A stretch of 64,000 nt of DNA, taken from NCBI GenBank assembly GCA_900548905.1, contig URMK01000002.1, positions 62,001 to 126,000 on the forward strand. Direction: 5' to 3'. Shown here piece after piece: positions 34,425 to 42,688 of the stretch (position 1 is its first letter; each line of letters opens with the position of its first letter). The position numbers were made by a program, and so were the translations under genes. The notes beneath the pieces are model-generated. The model searched no databases and had not been told where the DNA came from. It saw nothing but the letters and a program-made list of their open reading frames with translations. This stretch comes from an uncultured Lachnospiraceae bacterium. Its GTDB lineage: Bacteria; Bacillota; Clostridia; Lachnospirales; Lachnospiraceae.

Positions 34425-35123
34425 ATGCTGAAAGAAAATCTTTACCAGGTACAAAGGAATATGAAAAATGCCTGCGGCAGGGCGGGAAGGGCGGAAAGTG
34501 ATGTTACGCTTATAGCGGTGAGCAAAACGAAGCCTGTTCCCATGCTTGAGGAAATATATGCCCTGGGTGTGCGGGATTTCGGCGAAAATAAAGTACAGGA
34601 GCTGGTGGACAAGGCCGGACAGCTGCCCGGTGATATCCGATGGCATATGATCGGGCATCTCCAGAGAAATAAGGTCAAATATATAGTTGACAAGGTATAT
34701 ATGATACACAGTGTGGACTCACTTAGGCTGGCTGAAGAAATCAGCCGGGAAGCGGTAAAGCAGGGTGTAACCGTCAATATTTTAATAGAAGTGAATGTTG
34801 CGGGAGAAGAAAGCAAGTTCGGCGTCTCCCCGGAGGAGACACCGGAGCTTGTCCGTGAAATCGCATGTCTGCCCGGACTGAAGGTAAGAGGATTGATGAC
34901 AATCGCACCTTTTGTCGAAAATGCAGAGGATAACAGGATATTTTTTAGTGCCTTGAAAAAGTTATGTGTTGACATAACTAACAAAAACATTGATAATGTA
35001 CGTATGGATTATATTTCTATGGGAATGACCGGGGATTACGAGGTGGCAATAGAAGAGGGCGCCACCTTTGTACGCGTGGGAACAGGAATATTTGGTGAAA
35101 GATCCTATCAGGTGACGGATTAG
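34425..35123 (+). CDS. yggS: YggS-family PLP homeostasis protein
   Basis: This 232-residue alanine-racemase-N-fold protein carries PLP on the lysine in LIAVSKTKPV (near residue 34). Other markers are FGENKVQELVDK, WHMIGHLQRNKVKY, VNVAGEESKFGV and the closing DYISMGMTGDYEVAIEEGATFVRVGTGIFG. YggS/YlmE proteins buffer pyridoxal phosphate rather than catalyse a known reaction. AAAGGAG precedes ATG 34425. As in most Firmicutes, it lies next to sepF. Confidence 0.93.
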   Translation: MLKENLYQVQRNMKNACGRAGRAESDVTLIAVSKTKPVPMLEEIYALGVRDFGENKVQELVDKAGQLPGDIRWHMIGHLQRNKVKYIVDKVYMIHSVDSLRLAEEISREAVKQGVTVNILIEVNVAGEESKFGVSPEETPELVREIACLPGLKVRGLMTIAPFVENAEDNRIFFSALKKLCVDITNKNIDNVRMDYISMGMTGDYEVAIEEGATFVRVGTGIFGERSYQVTD

Positions 35124-35159
35124 GTTACCTGCGGGTAATCATAAAGGAGATTGAGCACG

Positions 35160-35666
35160 ATGGGTGTAATGGACAAGTTTTTGAGTTATATGAAGCTGAA
35201 TGGCGATGAAGAGTATGATGATTACGACGATGATGATTATTATGACGATGATGAACCGGTAGAGAAAATCTCAAAAATGACACCTAAAGCGAAAGCGGAA
35301 CCTTTCATGGAGGAGGACAAGCCCAAGAAAACTTCCCCTAAGGTTACTCCTATGAGACAGCCCCGCCGTACTGTCGGCAATGGGATGGAGGTATGTGTGA
35401 TTAAGCCTACAAGTATAGAGGATGCAAGAGAAATTACGGAGACATTGCTTGCCAACCGGACAGTTGTGCTGAATCTGGAAGGCCTGGATGTGGATATTGC
35501 CCAGAGAATTATAGATTTTACTTCGGGTTCCTGCTTTGCAATCAGCGGAAACCTGCAGAAAATTTCCCAATACATATTTATTATCACACCGGCCAGTGTG
35601 GACATTTCCGGTGATTTTCAGGAAATATTCAGCGGCTCCGTAGATGTTCCGGGATTTTCAAGCTGA
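35160..35666 (+). CDS. sepF: cell division protein SepF
   Basis: This ~168-residue protein has a short N-terminal amphipathic helix (MGVMDKFLSYMKL), a disordered Asp/Tyr-rich stretch (EEYDDYDDDDYYDDDEP) and the compact C-terminal domain VCVIKPTSIEDAREITETLL...NLEGLD...QRIIDFTSG. SepF bundles FtsZ and tethers the ring to the membrane. ATG 35160 fits the membrane helix better than the upstream TTG 35151. A terminator follows. Confidence 0.93.
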   Translation: MGVMDKFLSYMKLNGDEEYDDYDDDDYYDDDEPVEKISKMTPKAKAEPFMEEDKPKKTSPKVTPMRQPRRTVGNGMEVCVIKPTSIEDAREITETLLANRTVVLNLEGLDVDIAQRIIDFTSGSCFAISGNLQKISQYIFIITPASVDISGDFQEIFSGSVDVPGFSS

Positions 35667-35691
35667 GTAAAAAAGAAAAACGGTTTTCAGA

Positions 35692-35717
35692 AGCGTCGTC
35701 GTGAGGCGGCGCTTTTT
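35692..35717 (+). terminator. terminator after sepF
   Basis: A GC-rich stem of about 8 bp (35692-35699 with 35706-35713) is followed by TTTTT ending at 35717. Confidence 0.75.
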
Positions 35718-35761
35718 AGGCGGAAAACAGGATAAAAATACCATGTAAATGAGGTGGCATA

Positions 35762-36871
35762 ATGGCAGAAAGAATGACAGTTTCCTATCAGAAGAAGCCC
35801 TGTTACGATATTGTATTTGAAAGAGATTTCCAAGGATTGACGGAAGAACTGAAGACGCTGGATATATCACACAAAAAATTGTGTGTTGTTACAGACTCCA
35901 GGGTAGGTGCACTTTATGGGGAGGAAGTCGTAAAGACTGTTTCCTGTGTATGTGCGGGTACGGATATTTTTACGTTTCCGGCAGGGGAGGAAAACAAAAA
36001 CCTGGATACGGTAAAGGCCTTGTATTCCTTTTTGATAGAAAAGCATTATACGAGAAAAGACTGTCTTATTGCGCTGGGAGGAGGCGTAACCGGCGATTTA
36101 ACCGGGTTTGCGGCTGCCACCTATCTGCGGGGCATCGATTTTATACAGATTCCCACAACCTTATTATCCCAGGTTGACAGCAGCATCGGCGGAAAAACAG
36201 GCGTTGATTTTGATCAATATAAAAATATGGTGGGGGCGTTTCATATGCCAAGACTCGTGTATATGAACCTCTCCACTCTTTCCACACTGGAACCCCGCCA
36301 GTATTACAGCGGGTTTGCAGAAGCCATGAAATCCGCGCTTATCAGGGATGCCAGATATTACGAATGGCTGGTTGCCAACCTCTATGAAATCTGTGACAGG
36401 GATCCTGATGTCATGGAGGAGATGGTACGCCGAAGCTGTGACATCAAACGCAAGATCGTAGAAAACGATCCCACAGAAAAAGGGGAACGTGCTCTGCTGA
36501 ATTTAGGACATACCATTGGCCATGCTGTGGAAAAAGCCAGGGACTTTACACTTACCCATGGGGAGTGTGTGGCGCTTGGATGTGTGGCCGCCGCTTTTAT
36601 TTCCTGGAAAAAAGAACTCCTTTCCATGGAAGAGTATTATGAAATCAGGGATATGTTTGTTCCATTCAACCTCCCGATTTCCGTAGATGATCTGGACCGG
36701 GAACAGATCCTGGAGCTGACGAAGTCGGATAAAAAGATGGAAGCCGGACATATTAAGTTTGTACTCCTCCAGAAGATCGGCAAAGCTGTGCTGGATACTA
36801 CGGTGACGGAAGAAGAGATCCTGGCAGCCATAGACGAAATTAATTTTACGGAAGAGGATGAGCATGAATAA
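35762..36871 (+). CDS. aroB: 3-dehydroquinate synthase
   Basis: AroB converts DAHP to 3-dehydroquinate with NAD and a divalent metal, the second shikimate step. The 369-residue sequence includes the NAD loop IALGGGVTGDLTGFAAATYLRG, then PTTLLSQVDSSIGGKTGVD, the metal-site region NLGHTIGHAVE and LTHGECVALG. AATGAGGTGG lies before the ATG. It overlaps lspA by a few bases, although the two functions are unrelated. Confidence 0.95.
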   Translation: MAERMTVSYQKKPCYDIVFERDFQGLTEELKTLDISHKKLCVVTDSRVGALYGEEVVKTVSCVCAGTDIFTFPAGEENKNLDTVKALYSFLIEKHYTRKDCLIALGGGVTGDLTGFAAATYLRGIDFIQIPTTLLSQVDSSIGGKTGVDFDQYKNMVGAFHMPRLVYMNLSTLSTLEPRQYYSGFAEAMKSALIRDARYYEWLVANLYEICDRDPDVMEEMVRRSCDIKRKIVENDPTEKGERALLNLGHTIGHAVEKARDFTLTHGECVALGCVAAAFISWKKELLSMEEYYEIRDMFVPFNLPISVDDLDREQILELTKSDKKMEAGHIKFVLLQKIGKAVLDTTVTEEEILAAIDEINFTEEDEHE

Positions 36872-37439
36872 AACGGAACAGAATAATCTAAAGAAAATCA
36901 TATGGTATCCTGACATCCTTCTGGTTCTCGCAGGTATCCTGCTTGATCAGTTTACCAAGCATCTGGCGGTGGTTTATCTTAAGGGAAATGCTCCCATATC
37001 CCTGATACCCGGTGTGCTTGAACTGCGTTATCTGGAAAACCGCGGGGCGGCATTCGGCATGATGCAGGGAGCAAAGATCTTCTTCCTGATAATCACCCCT
37101 ATCATCCTGGCCGCTGTCATTTATGCCCTGGTTAAGATGCCTTCGGACGGCAAATACCGGGTGCTGCATATTCTGCTGGACTGTGTGGCGGTAGGTGCGG
37201 TAGGGAATATGATAGACCGTATCCGGCTGGATTATGTTGTGGATTTTATTTATATCAGTCTGATTGATTTTCCGATTTTTAATGTTGCAGATATGTTTGT
37301 TTCCATTTCCTGTGTGGTGGGGGCCGTTCTGATCTTATTCAGCAATAAATATAAGGATGAAGACTTCCGATTCCTTTCCTGGAAATCGAAGGGAAACGGT
37401 AACCGGAAGCAGGAAGCGGCGGAAAAAGAAGAAGAGTAG
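36864..37439 (+). CDS. lspA: lipoprotein signal peptidase II
   Basis: This ~191-residue, four-helix aspartic protease of the membrane cleaves signal peptides of diacylglyceryl-modified prolipoproteins, such as the carboxypeptidase at 31383. The catalytic Asp motifs are VGNMIDRIRLDYVVDFI and FNVADMFVSI; ENRGAAFGM is also diagnostic. The C-terminal tail is Lys/Glu-rich. ATG 36864 is preferred to 36858 by spacing from GAAGAGG. An RluD-like gene follows after 12 bp, a standard pairing. Confidence 0.93.
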   Translation: MNKTEQNNLKKIIWYPDILLVLAGILLDQFTKHLAVVYLKGNAPISLIPGVLELRYLENRGAAFGMMQGAKIFFLIITPIILAAVIYALVKMPSDGKYRVLHILLDCVAVGAVGNMIDRIRLDYVVDFIYISLIDFPIFNVADMFVSISCVVGAVLILFSNKYKDEDFRFLSWKSKGNGNRKQEAAEKEEE

Positions 37440-37451
37440 GGGATATAATAT

Positions 37452-38378
37452 ATGCCGGATCTGTTTCGGTTTCAGGTAACAGAAGAATATGAAGAGGAAA
37501 GAATCGATAAGTATATGGCGTCGCTTATCGATTCTTTGTCGCGTTCCTTTATCCAGAAAATGCTGAAAGAAGAAAAGGTGCTGGTCAATGGCAGCCCTGT
37601 AAAAGCCAATTATCGGCTGAAGGCGGAGGATGATATCTGCTTTACCCTTCCTGAAGCCATTGAACCGGATATCGGGGCGGAAGACATTCCTCTGGATATT
37701 CTTTATGAAGATGAGGATGTTCTGGTGGTAAACAAGCCTAAAGGGATGGTGGTTCATCCGGCGGCGGGGCACTACAGCGGCACTCTGGTAAATGCCGTCA
37801 TGTATCATTGCCGCGGCAGCCTTTCCGGAATAAACGGAACTCTGCGTCCCGGTATTGTCCACCGTATTGACCGTGATACCACAGGCAGTCTGATTGTGTG
37901 TAAAAATGATAAAGCTCACTTATCCATTGCAACGCAGTTAAAGGAACATACCATTGTCCGCCGTTACCGGGCCATCGTACATGGTGTTATCCGGGAAGAG
38001 GAAATAGATATCAGCACTCCTGTCGGAAGACATCCTACGGACAGGAAAAAGATGGCCGCCGGCGTCCGGAACGGAAAGGAAGCCGTCACCCATGTAAAGG
38101 TGCTGGAACGTTTTCAGTCTTTTACCTACATTGAATGCTGTCTGGAAACCGGAAGAACCCATCAGATCAGAGTCCATATGGATTCCATCGGTCACCCGCT
38201 GCTGGGAGATACGGTTTACGGGAACCGGAAACCGCCGAAGAGCGCTATGGCGCTGCAGGGGCAGACTCTTCATGCTATGACTCTTGGTTTTATCCATCCG
38301 TCCTCCGGGGAATATGTGGAAACAACGGCACCTCTGCCTGCATATTTCCTGCATTTACTGGAGGTCCTTCCAAAATAA
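37452..38378 (+). CDS. rluD: RluA/RluD-family pseudouridine synthase
   Basis: This 308-residue protein has an N-terminal S4 RNA-binding domain (about 14-75, RIDKYMASLIDSLSRSFIQKML) and an RluA-type catalytic domain with the aspartate in HRIDRDTTGSL. KPKGMVVHPA and GRTHQIRVHM are the other family motifs. The likely targets are uridines of 23S rRNA helix 69, judged by family only; closely related paralogues differ in target. It follows lspA by 12 bp. Confidence 0.87.
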   Translation: MPDLFRFQVTEEYEEERIDKYMASLIDSLSRSFIQKMLKEEKVLVNGSPVKANYRLKAEDDICFTLPEAIEPDIGAEDIPLDILYEDEDVLVVNKPKGMVVHPAAGHYSGTLVNAVMYHCRGSLSGINGTLRPGIVHRIDRDTTGSLIVCKNDKAHLSIATQLKEHTIVRRYRAIVHGVIREEEIDISTPVGRHPTDRKKMAAGVRNGKEAVTHVKVLERFQSFTYIECCLETGRTHQIRVHMDSIGHPLLGDTVYGNRKPPKSAMALQGQTLHAMTLGFIHPSSGEYVETTAPLPAYFLHLLEVLPK

Positions 38379-38390
38379 AAGGAATTACAT

Positions 38391-38407
38391 AACGGCACGG
38401 CCGTTTT
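38391..38407 (+). terminator. short hairpin after the pseudouridine synthase gene
   Basis: A 6-bp AACGGC/GCCGTT stem (38391-38396 with 38400-38405) is followed by TT. It is short but well placed. Confidence 0.4.
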
Positions 38408-38487
38408 CGGAGGCTGCTTTCCCATAGAAAAGAAATACGGGGATCGCCTGACGCCTTGCCGCAGAAAGAAACGGAAGAGGGATTGCT

Positions 38488-39033
38488 ATGGAAATATCAC
38501 AATATCTGGAAAAGCTGCTGTCAAAATATGAGGGAACGTTTGACATATATAAGCCTTATTATATGGACGGGAAGGAATATCCCGCATATGGATATTATTT
38601 TTCAGATCTCAAAGAGCGGAAAATGGAACAAAGCGCCGGTTTATGGGCATCCCACAGCTATGAACATATTTTGTTCCTGACCGCAGACAAAGTCATGCGA
38701 ACACAGGTGGATAATGCCCGGATAATTATTTCTGATTATATGGAGCCCGTACTGGTACGGAAAGACGGCAGGGTGCCCGAAAAAAAACATATGTACAGTT
38801 TTCTTACGGTCATACTTATCAGCCAATATCCGCCGGACAAAGATGCGGTAAAAGCGGTGAAACGATATTCTTTTGAAAAAGAATACCGTTTTAGGCTGAG
38901 AGGTTTTTGTACGGGCCGGCTGGTTTTGGTTAGCATGGAGGACCGGAAAATCACCTGCAGTTTGGCCGCTGAAAAGAAGCGCCCGCTCTTACAGAATATT
39001 TTTGAAGAAGAAAGATTGGCCCTGAATAAATAA
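38488..39033 (+). CDS. hypothetical cytoplasmic protein
   Basis: This 181-residue protein has no membrane segment or signal peptide. The sequence alternates short helices and strands (FDIYKPYYMDGKEYPAYGYYF, then SHSYEHILFLTADK, then HMYSFLTVILISQYPP) and is rich in Tyr and Lys. I recognise no family. GAAGAGGG precedes the ATG. It lies between the RluD-like gene and the cytidylate-kinase-like gene, which has its own promoter, so it is probably transcribed alone. Confidence 0.6.
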   Translation: MEISQYLEKLLSKYEGTFDIYKPYYMDGKEYPAYGYYFSDLKERKMEQSAGLWASHSYEHILFLTADKVMRTQVDNARIIISDYMEPVLVRKDGRVPEKKHMYSFLTVILISQYPPDKDAVKAVKRYSFEKEYRFRLRGFCTGRLVLVSMEDRKITCSLAAEKKRPLLQNIFEEERLALNK

Positions 39034-39037
39034 GACA

Positions 39038-39066
39038 TTGAATTTTTGACAATTTTTATATATAAT
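39038..39066 (+). promoter_or_regulatory. promoter of the cytidylate-kinase-like gene
   Basis: TTGAAT at 39038-39043 and TATAAT at 39061-39066 are separated by 17 bp in an AT-rich stretch. The predicted start of transcription is about 40 bp before the ATG. Confidence 0.7.
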
Positions 39067-39114
39067 TAGATTTATAAAAGGTAGCGTGCTTACCTTGAAA
39101 AAGGAGGTAGTTGT

Positions 39115-39756
39115 ATGAATACAATCATCACAATAGGCCGTCAGTTTGGCTCCGGCGGACGAGAAATCGGCGAGAAGTTAGCAGAATATTTTGGCATCAA
39201 ATGTTTAGACAAGGAGCTTCTGACAAGAGCGGCAAAGGAAAGCGGCTTTTGTGAGGAGATGATTAAGAGCCACGATGAGAGGCCTACTAACTCCTTCCTC
39301 TATAATCTGGTTATGGATACCTATTCCTTTGGGTATAACGCATCTTCTTTTATGGATATGCCAATCAGCCATAAGGTATTTCTTGCCCAGTTTGATACGA
39401 TCAAGAAGGTAGCGGAAGAGGGCCCTTGTATTATCGTAGGCCGTTGTGCCGATTATGCGCTCCATGATTTTAAAAACTGCATTAACCTCTTTATTTATGG
39501 AGACGAGGATGTAAAGGTGAAACGTATTATGGGCAAATACAATTTGACCGAAGACAAAGCCCGCGACATGATGACGAAAAAGGATAAACAGCGTCAGAGT
39601 TACTACAATTATTATTCCTCCAAGAAATGGGGCCGTGCAGACAGCTACGATTTCTGCCTGAACAGTACCGTACTTGGTGTGGATGGCACCGTGAAGCTGA
39701 TAATCCAGATCGTGGAAGATTTTGAAGCTTTGAATGGCGGTACAGCAAACGCATAG
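39115..39756 (+). CDS. cytidylate kinase-like family protein
   Basis: This 213-residue P-loop kinase-like protein starts ITIGRQFGSGGREIGEKLAE, where the P-loop takes the form GRQFGSGGRE and lacks the GK(S/T) of ordinary kinases, as is usual for this family. Later comes IIVGRCADYALHD, and a lid region with KDKQRQSYYNYYSSKKWG follows. It belongs to the cytidylate-kinase-2 family common in gut Clostridia, whose substrate has not been established. AAGGAGG lies before the ATG. An inverted repeat follows the stop. Confidence 0.82.
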   Translation: MNTIITIGRQFGSGGREIGEKLAEYFGIKCLDKELLTRAAKESGFCEEMIKSHDERPTNSFLYNLVMDTYSFGYNASSFMDMPISHKVFLAQFDTIKKVAEEGPCIIVGRCADYALHDFKNCINLFIYGDEDVKVKRIMGKYNLTEDKARDMMTKKDKQRQSYYNYYSSKKWGRADSYDFCLNSTVLGVDGTVKLIIQIVEDFEALNGGTANA

Positions 39757-39771
39757 ATGTTGGTGCTGAAG

Positions 39772-39820
39772 AATAAGAAAGGGAAGCGGATCCTGATAAG
39801 TGAGGCTTCTCTTTCTTATT
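39772..39820. terminator. long inverted repeat after the cytidylate-kinase-like gene
   Basis: A 16-bp stem (39772-39787 with 39805-39820, one G-U pair) has a 17-nt loop. It begins 15 bp after the stop codon and has the AT-rich outer end expected of a terminator. Confidence 0.65.
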
Positions 39821-39831
39821 ACGCCGCTTGG

Positions 39832-39856
39832 GTTTACATAATATAATTATGTAAAC
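39832..39856. repeat. 25-bp palindrome containing a XerD-like half site
   Basis: A perfect 10-bp inverted repeat (39832-39841 with 39847-39856) flanks TATAA. The right arm, extended to 39857, reads TTATGTAAACT, the XerD half of the Bacillus dif site as I remember it. The left arm is the mirror copy rather than a XerC half. It may be an operator instead. Confidence 0.5.
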
Positions 39857-39959
39857 TAATGGTAAAATTAGGCTTCCAAAATAAAACATGTTTCATCCAG
39901 ACCGGGGAATAATAAATGCAGGTAAACCAGTTCACCCTATTTTCATCCGGGAGTACATT

Positions 39960-40085
39960 ATGGAAAAAAAACAAAATTATCTGCTTTATACCTTTTTCGG
40001 AATCGGTACGGCATGCACTATGATTTATTTGCTGGGTGCGCATGCGTTACGAAAAAGCCTCCTATATTTTGGTACCATTTACTGA
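39960..40085 (+). CDS. possible 41-residue single-helix membrane protein
   Basis: An ATG at 39960 is preceded by GGGAG at suitable spacing. It opens a 41-codon frame with a charged start (MEKKQNY) and one hydrophobic segment (LLYTFFGIGTACTMIYLLGA) followed by basic residues. This looks like a real small membrane protein, but length and lack of family make it uncertain. It ends 20 bp before the alkyltransferase-like gene. Confidence 0.4.
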   Translation: MEKKQNYLLYTFFGIGTACTMIYLLGAHALRKSLLYFGTIY

Positions 40086-40105
40086 CAGAGAAGGATAACA
40101 AGGAT

Positions 40106-40462
40106 ATGATAGATTTTTACAAAAGACTGGCCCTGGCGGGAGAAGCGATCCCCTGCGGTAGGGTGGCAACCTATGGGCAGCTGGCACTTCTTTGCGGCAA
40201 GCCCGGGAATTCCAGACAGGTAGGATATGCATTGAACCGTGGACTGGCTGGCAAAAACCTGCCGGCTCACCGTGTTGTTAATTCTCAGGGGTTCCTTACC
40301 GGAGCCCCTGCCTTTGATACGCCGGATATGCAGAAATGTCTGTTGGAGGAAGAAGGCGTGGAAGTGAGGGAAGGCAGGGTGGATTTAAAAAAATATGGCT
40401 GGCATAACACGCTGGAAGAAGCGCTTACACTGAAAGAAAGCTTCCGCAGGCTGGGGATCTGA
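40106..40462 (+). CDS. alkyltransferase-like protein (MGMT family, Cys replaced by Ala)
   Basis: This 118-residue protein is homologous to the C-terminal domain of O6-alkylguanine-DNA alkyltransferase, with IPCGRVATYGQLA and SRQVGYALNRG. The active-site box reads PAHRV (residues 53-57) where true MGMT has PCHRV, so it cannot accept an alkyl group. Alkyltransferase-like proteins bind O6-alkylguanine and hand the lesion to nucleotide excision repair. ATG 40106 gives the usual MIDFYKRL start. An open frame upstream is not used. Confidence 0.85.
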   Translation: MIDFYKRLALAGEAIPCGRVATYGQLALLCGKPGNSRQVGYALNRGLAGKNLPAHRVVNSQGFLTGAPAFDTPDMQKCLLEEEGVEVREGRVDLKKYGWHNTLEEALTLKESFRRLGI

Positions 40463-40469
40463 ACATATT

Positions 40470-41096
40470 CTAATGTGCCCTGTTTTTCGTTGCACTGTGC
40501 CGTAAAGAGGCAAGAATCCCTAATAGAATCCCTATCAGAAAATAAATAAAAAAGCAGGCCGCCAGGATGGCATTTCCAATATAACCGGCCCCTTTTTCCG
40601 AAAACTGAGCCTGAAAAAACGCCCCGAAGCTTTCCGGCCTTCCATCGATAACCATACTCACCCACACATTCTGTGTAAGAATCAGGATTCCGGAAAGAAG
40701 CGAAAGCACCGCCGATCTGTAAAACCAGTTAATCCGTCGGGCCGCTATGGTTAACAGCATAAGCCAGGCAAAAGCAACTGAAAAAGAGGCAATCGGAACG
40801 GCATAGCGGACAAACCAGCCTCCTCCGGTATAAAGATTACATACATAAAGCAGAAGATATAGGAACACAGTAACCGCAAAAGCAGATCCCAAAAGCTTGT
40901 GCCCGGGAAGAAGTAAAGGCAAGTTTGTTACAGAAAAAGCAAGGGCAACGGAGCAGAATACAATAAAAAACCAGGACAGTGAATGGGAAACGGCCAGATT
41001 GCAGATAAAGCAGGTTAAAAGAGCAATCCCATACAGGGTCAGCATAATCCTCTGATAAATTGTACGGGCCGGATGACGAGAACTGGTATTGATCAT
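40470..41096 (-). CDS. six-helix membrane protein, function unknown
   Basis: This ~208-residue hydrophobic protein has about six membrane segments and a basic N-terminus (MINTSSRHPARTIYQRI). ATG 41096 is preferred to 41114 because AAGGAG lies between them at six bases from the former. I recognise no functional family. It is downstream of the galactokinase-like gene on the same strand after ~80 bp and may share its transcript. It converges with the alkyltransferase-like gene, leaving only 7 bp between stops. Confidence 0.6.
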   Translation of the reverse strand: MINTSSRHPARTIYQRIMLTLYGIALLTCFICNLAVSHSLSWFFIVFCSVALAFSVTNLPLLLPGHKLLGSAFAVTVFLYLLLYVCNLYTGGGWFVRYAVPIASFSVAFAWLMLLTIAARRINWFYRSAVLSLLSGILILTQNVWVSMVIDGRPESFGAFFQAQFSEKGAGYIGNAILAACFFIYFLIGILLGILASLRHSATKNRAH

Positions 41097-41176
41097 TTTT
41101 TTCTCCTTATTCATTAATCGTATTTACTGATCTCCAGTCTAATGCATCATATGTCCAGCGTCAATATCCTGGATAA

Positions 41177-42430
41177 TTATTTTACATGTACCGCTCCCGT
41201 ATTGCGCAGGGAAATCCGGAAGATATTCTCTTTTTCCGTAAAACGGGACATATAGCGGATATACTCCTCTGTGGCTTCTGCCGGCAATATACTGAGGATG
41301 ACTCCTGCAAAACCGCCTCCGTGCACACGGCAGGTACCCCGGCCCGTTTTTTTTATGAACAGCTCCGTCAGCGCCAATGCGGTACAGACACTTTCCTCCC
41401 TGGTATCGGATGGAGTATAACAGTTTTGAAGGTACTTCCAGGAGGAATTTCCTGAATCTCCGATAAGTGCCAGCAATTCCTCCGTATTTCCATTCCTGAT
41501 AGCTTCTTTTGCTGTCTGCACCCTTTCATTTTCTTCATAAAAATGAAGAGAACGCAAGAAACTGCGGTCACCGCAGTGTGCCCTGATCTCGGGAAGCTTA
41601 TCCAACAGAAGCGGAAGCTCTGCTTCGCATAACAGATTCTTTCCCATCTGTTTCGCCGCATTTTTCATCTCCAAAGGGACGTCGGAATACTCCGCACTTA
41701 AATCACCATGCCCTTTTCCTGTGTTTACAAGAAGAATGTCATAGCCTTCCAGCATCGATGCAGGATCCGTTTTTTCCACACAGGGGAAATCCGAATTGGA
41801 AAAATCCAGGAAGATCATTCCTCCGGCGGCACAGGCCAGCTGATCCATTAATCCGGATTGCTTGTTCCAGAAATGATTTTCTGCATAACGGCCGATCTTG
41901 GCATAGTCAATGCTGGTCATTCTGTTATCATTAAAGAAATAATTAATTACAGCACATAGGAGCATTTCAAACGAGGCTGAGGAACTGACTCCGGCAGCGC
42001 TGAGAACATTCGTGGAGATACAGGCGTTAAATCCGTGTATGCTGAATCCAAATGACCGGCAGCCCCGGAAAAGCCCGGCCAGAAGGGCGAGAGTCCCATT
42101 GTTTACGGAAATGCTCCCTAAATCCTCCAAATCAAGTACAAAAGGCTTATCATAGCCTTCACTTACGATGGTCACTTTTTCTGACTGATTCGGCCATGCG
42201 GCGGCAATAGTATCCATTTGAATACTTGCCGCAAGGACTTTTCCGCCATTGTGATCCGTATGGTTACCAATAAGCTCCATACGGCCGGGAGAAGTAAAAT
42301 ATTCTGTTCCTTCTGTTTGAAAGTATTCCCTGTATTTCTGTGCCAACGCCGTATAGCGTGCGTAACTTTTTTCACTTTCCCCATATATTTTGTGTAGACT
42401 GTTTTTTAATTTCTCCGTATTCTCAGGCAT
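41177..42430 (-). CDS. galK: galactokinase-like GHMP kinase
   Basis: This 417-residue protein has the galactokinase signature near the N-terminus, SPGRMELIGNHTDHNGG (residues 47-63). The GHMP glycine-rich loop is LSAAGVSSSASFE, and the C-terminal motif is GGGFAGVILSIL. Classical GalK has GEHTDYN at the sugar site, whereas here the Glu is Asn56 and the Tyr is His60. The catalytic-type Asp is found in KQSGLMDQLACA. It is divergent from an AraC-family regulator, which suggests sugar-responsive control. Galactose is the likely but not certain substrate. Confidence 0.75.
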   Translation of the reverse strand: MPENTEKLKNSLHKIYGESEKSYARYTALAQKYREYFQTEGTEYFTSPGRMELIGNHTDHNGGKVLAASIQMDTIAAAWPNQSEKVTIVSEGYDKPFVLDLEDLGSISVNNGTLALLAGLFRGCRSFGFSIHGFNACISTNVLSAAGVSSSASFEMLLCAVINYFFNDNRMTSIDYAKIGRYAENHFWNKQSGLMDQLACAAGGMIFLDFSNSDFPCVEKTDPASMLEGYDILLVNTGKGHGDLSAEYSDVPLEMKNAAKQMGKNLLCEAELPLLLDKLPEIRAHCGDRSFLRSLHFYEENERVQTAKEAIRNGNTEELLALIGDSGNSSWKYLQNCYTPSDTREESVCTALALTELFIKKTGRGTCRVHGGGFAGVILSILPAEATEEYIRYMSRFTEKENIFRISLRNTGAVHVK

Positions 42431-42688
42431 TTTTTCTTTCCTTTCACGAAATTGTGTTATAGTTTTTTGTTATTCCGGCGCCTCTGATATTTTTAATTAT
42501 ACTCCTGAAAATAAGTTATACCTTAAAAATTATGCGGATTATAAGGAATATATTATGTTTTGTGTTATTGGTGAGGAAGATAGGAATTGCGCTTTCCAAT
42601 AAAACATGGTACGCTTATTTACAATAATCGGTATTCAACAAAGAGCATTCTGTTTTTATCCGGCAGAAAGAGGAAAGATGAGGGAAGT

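Noticed and set aside
39832..39857. Chromosome-dimer resolution site dif
   Set aside because: Only the XerD half fits; the other half is a mirror copy rather than a XerC half, so a dif call is not justified.
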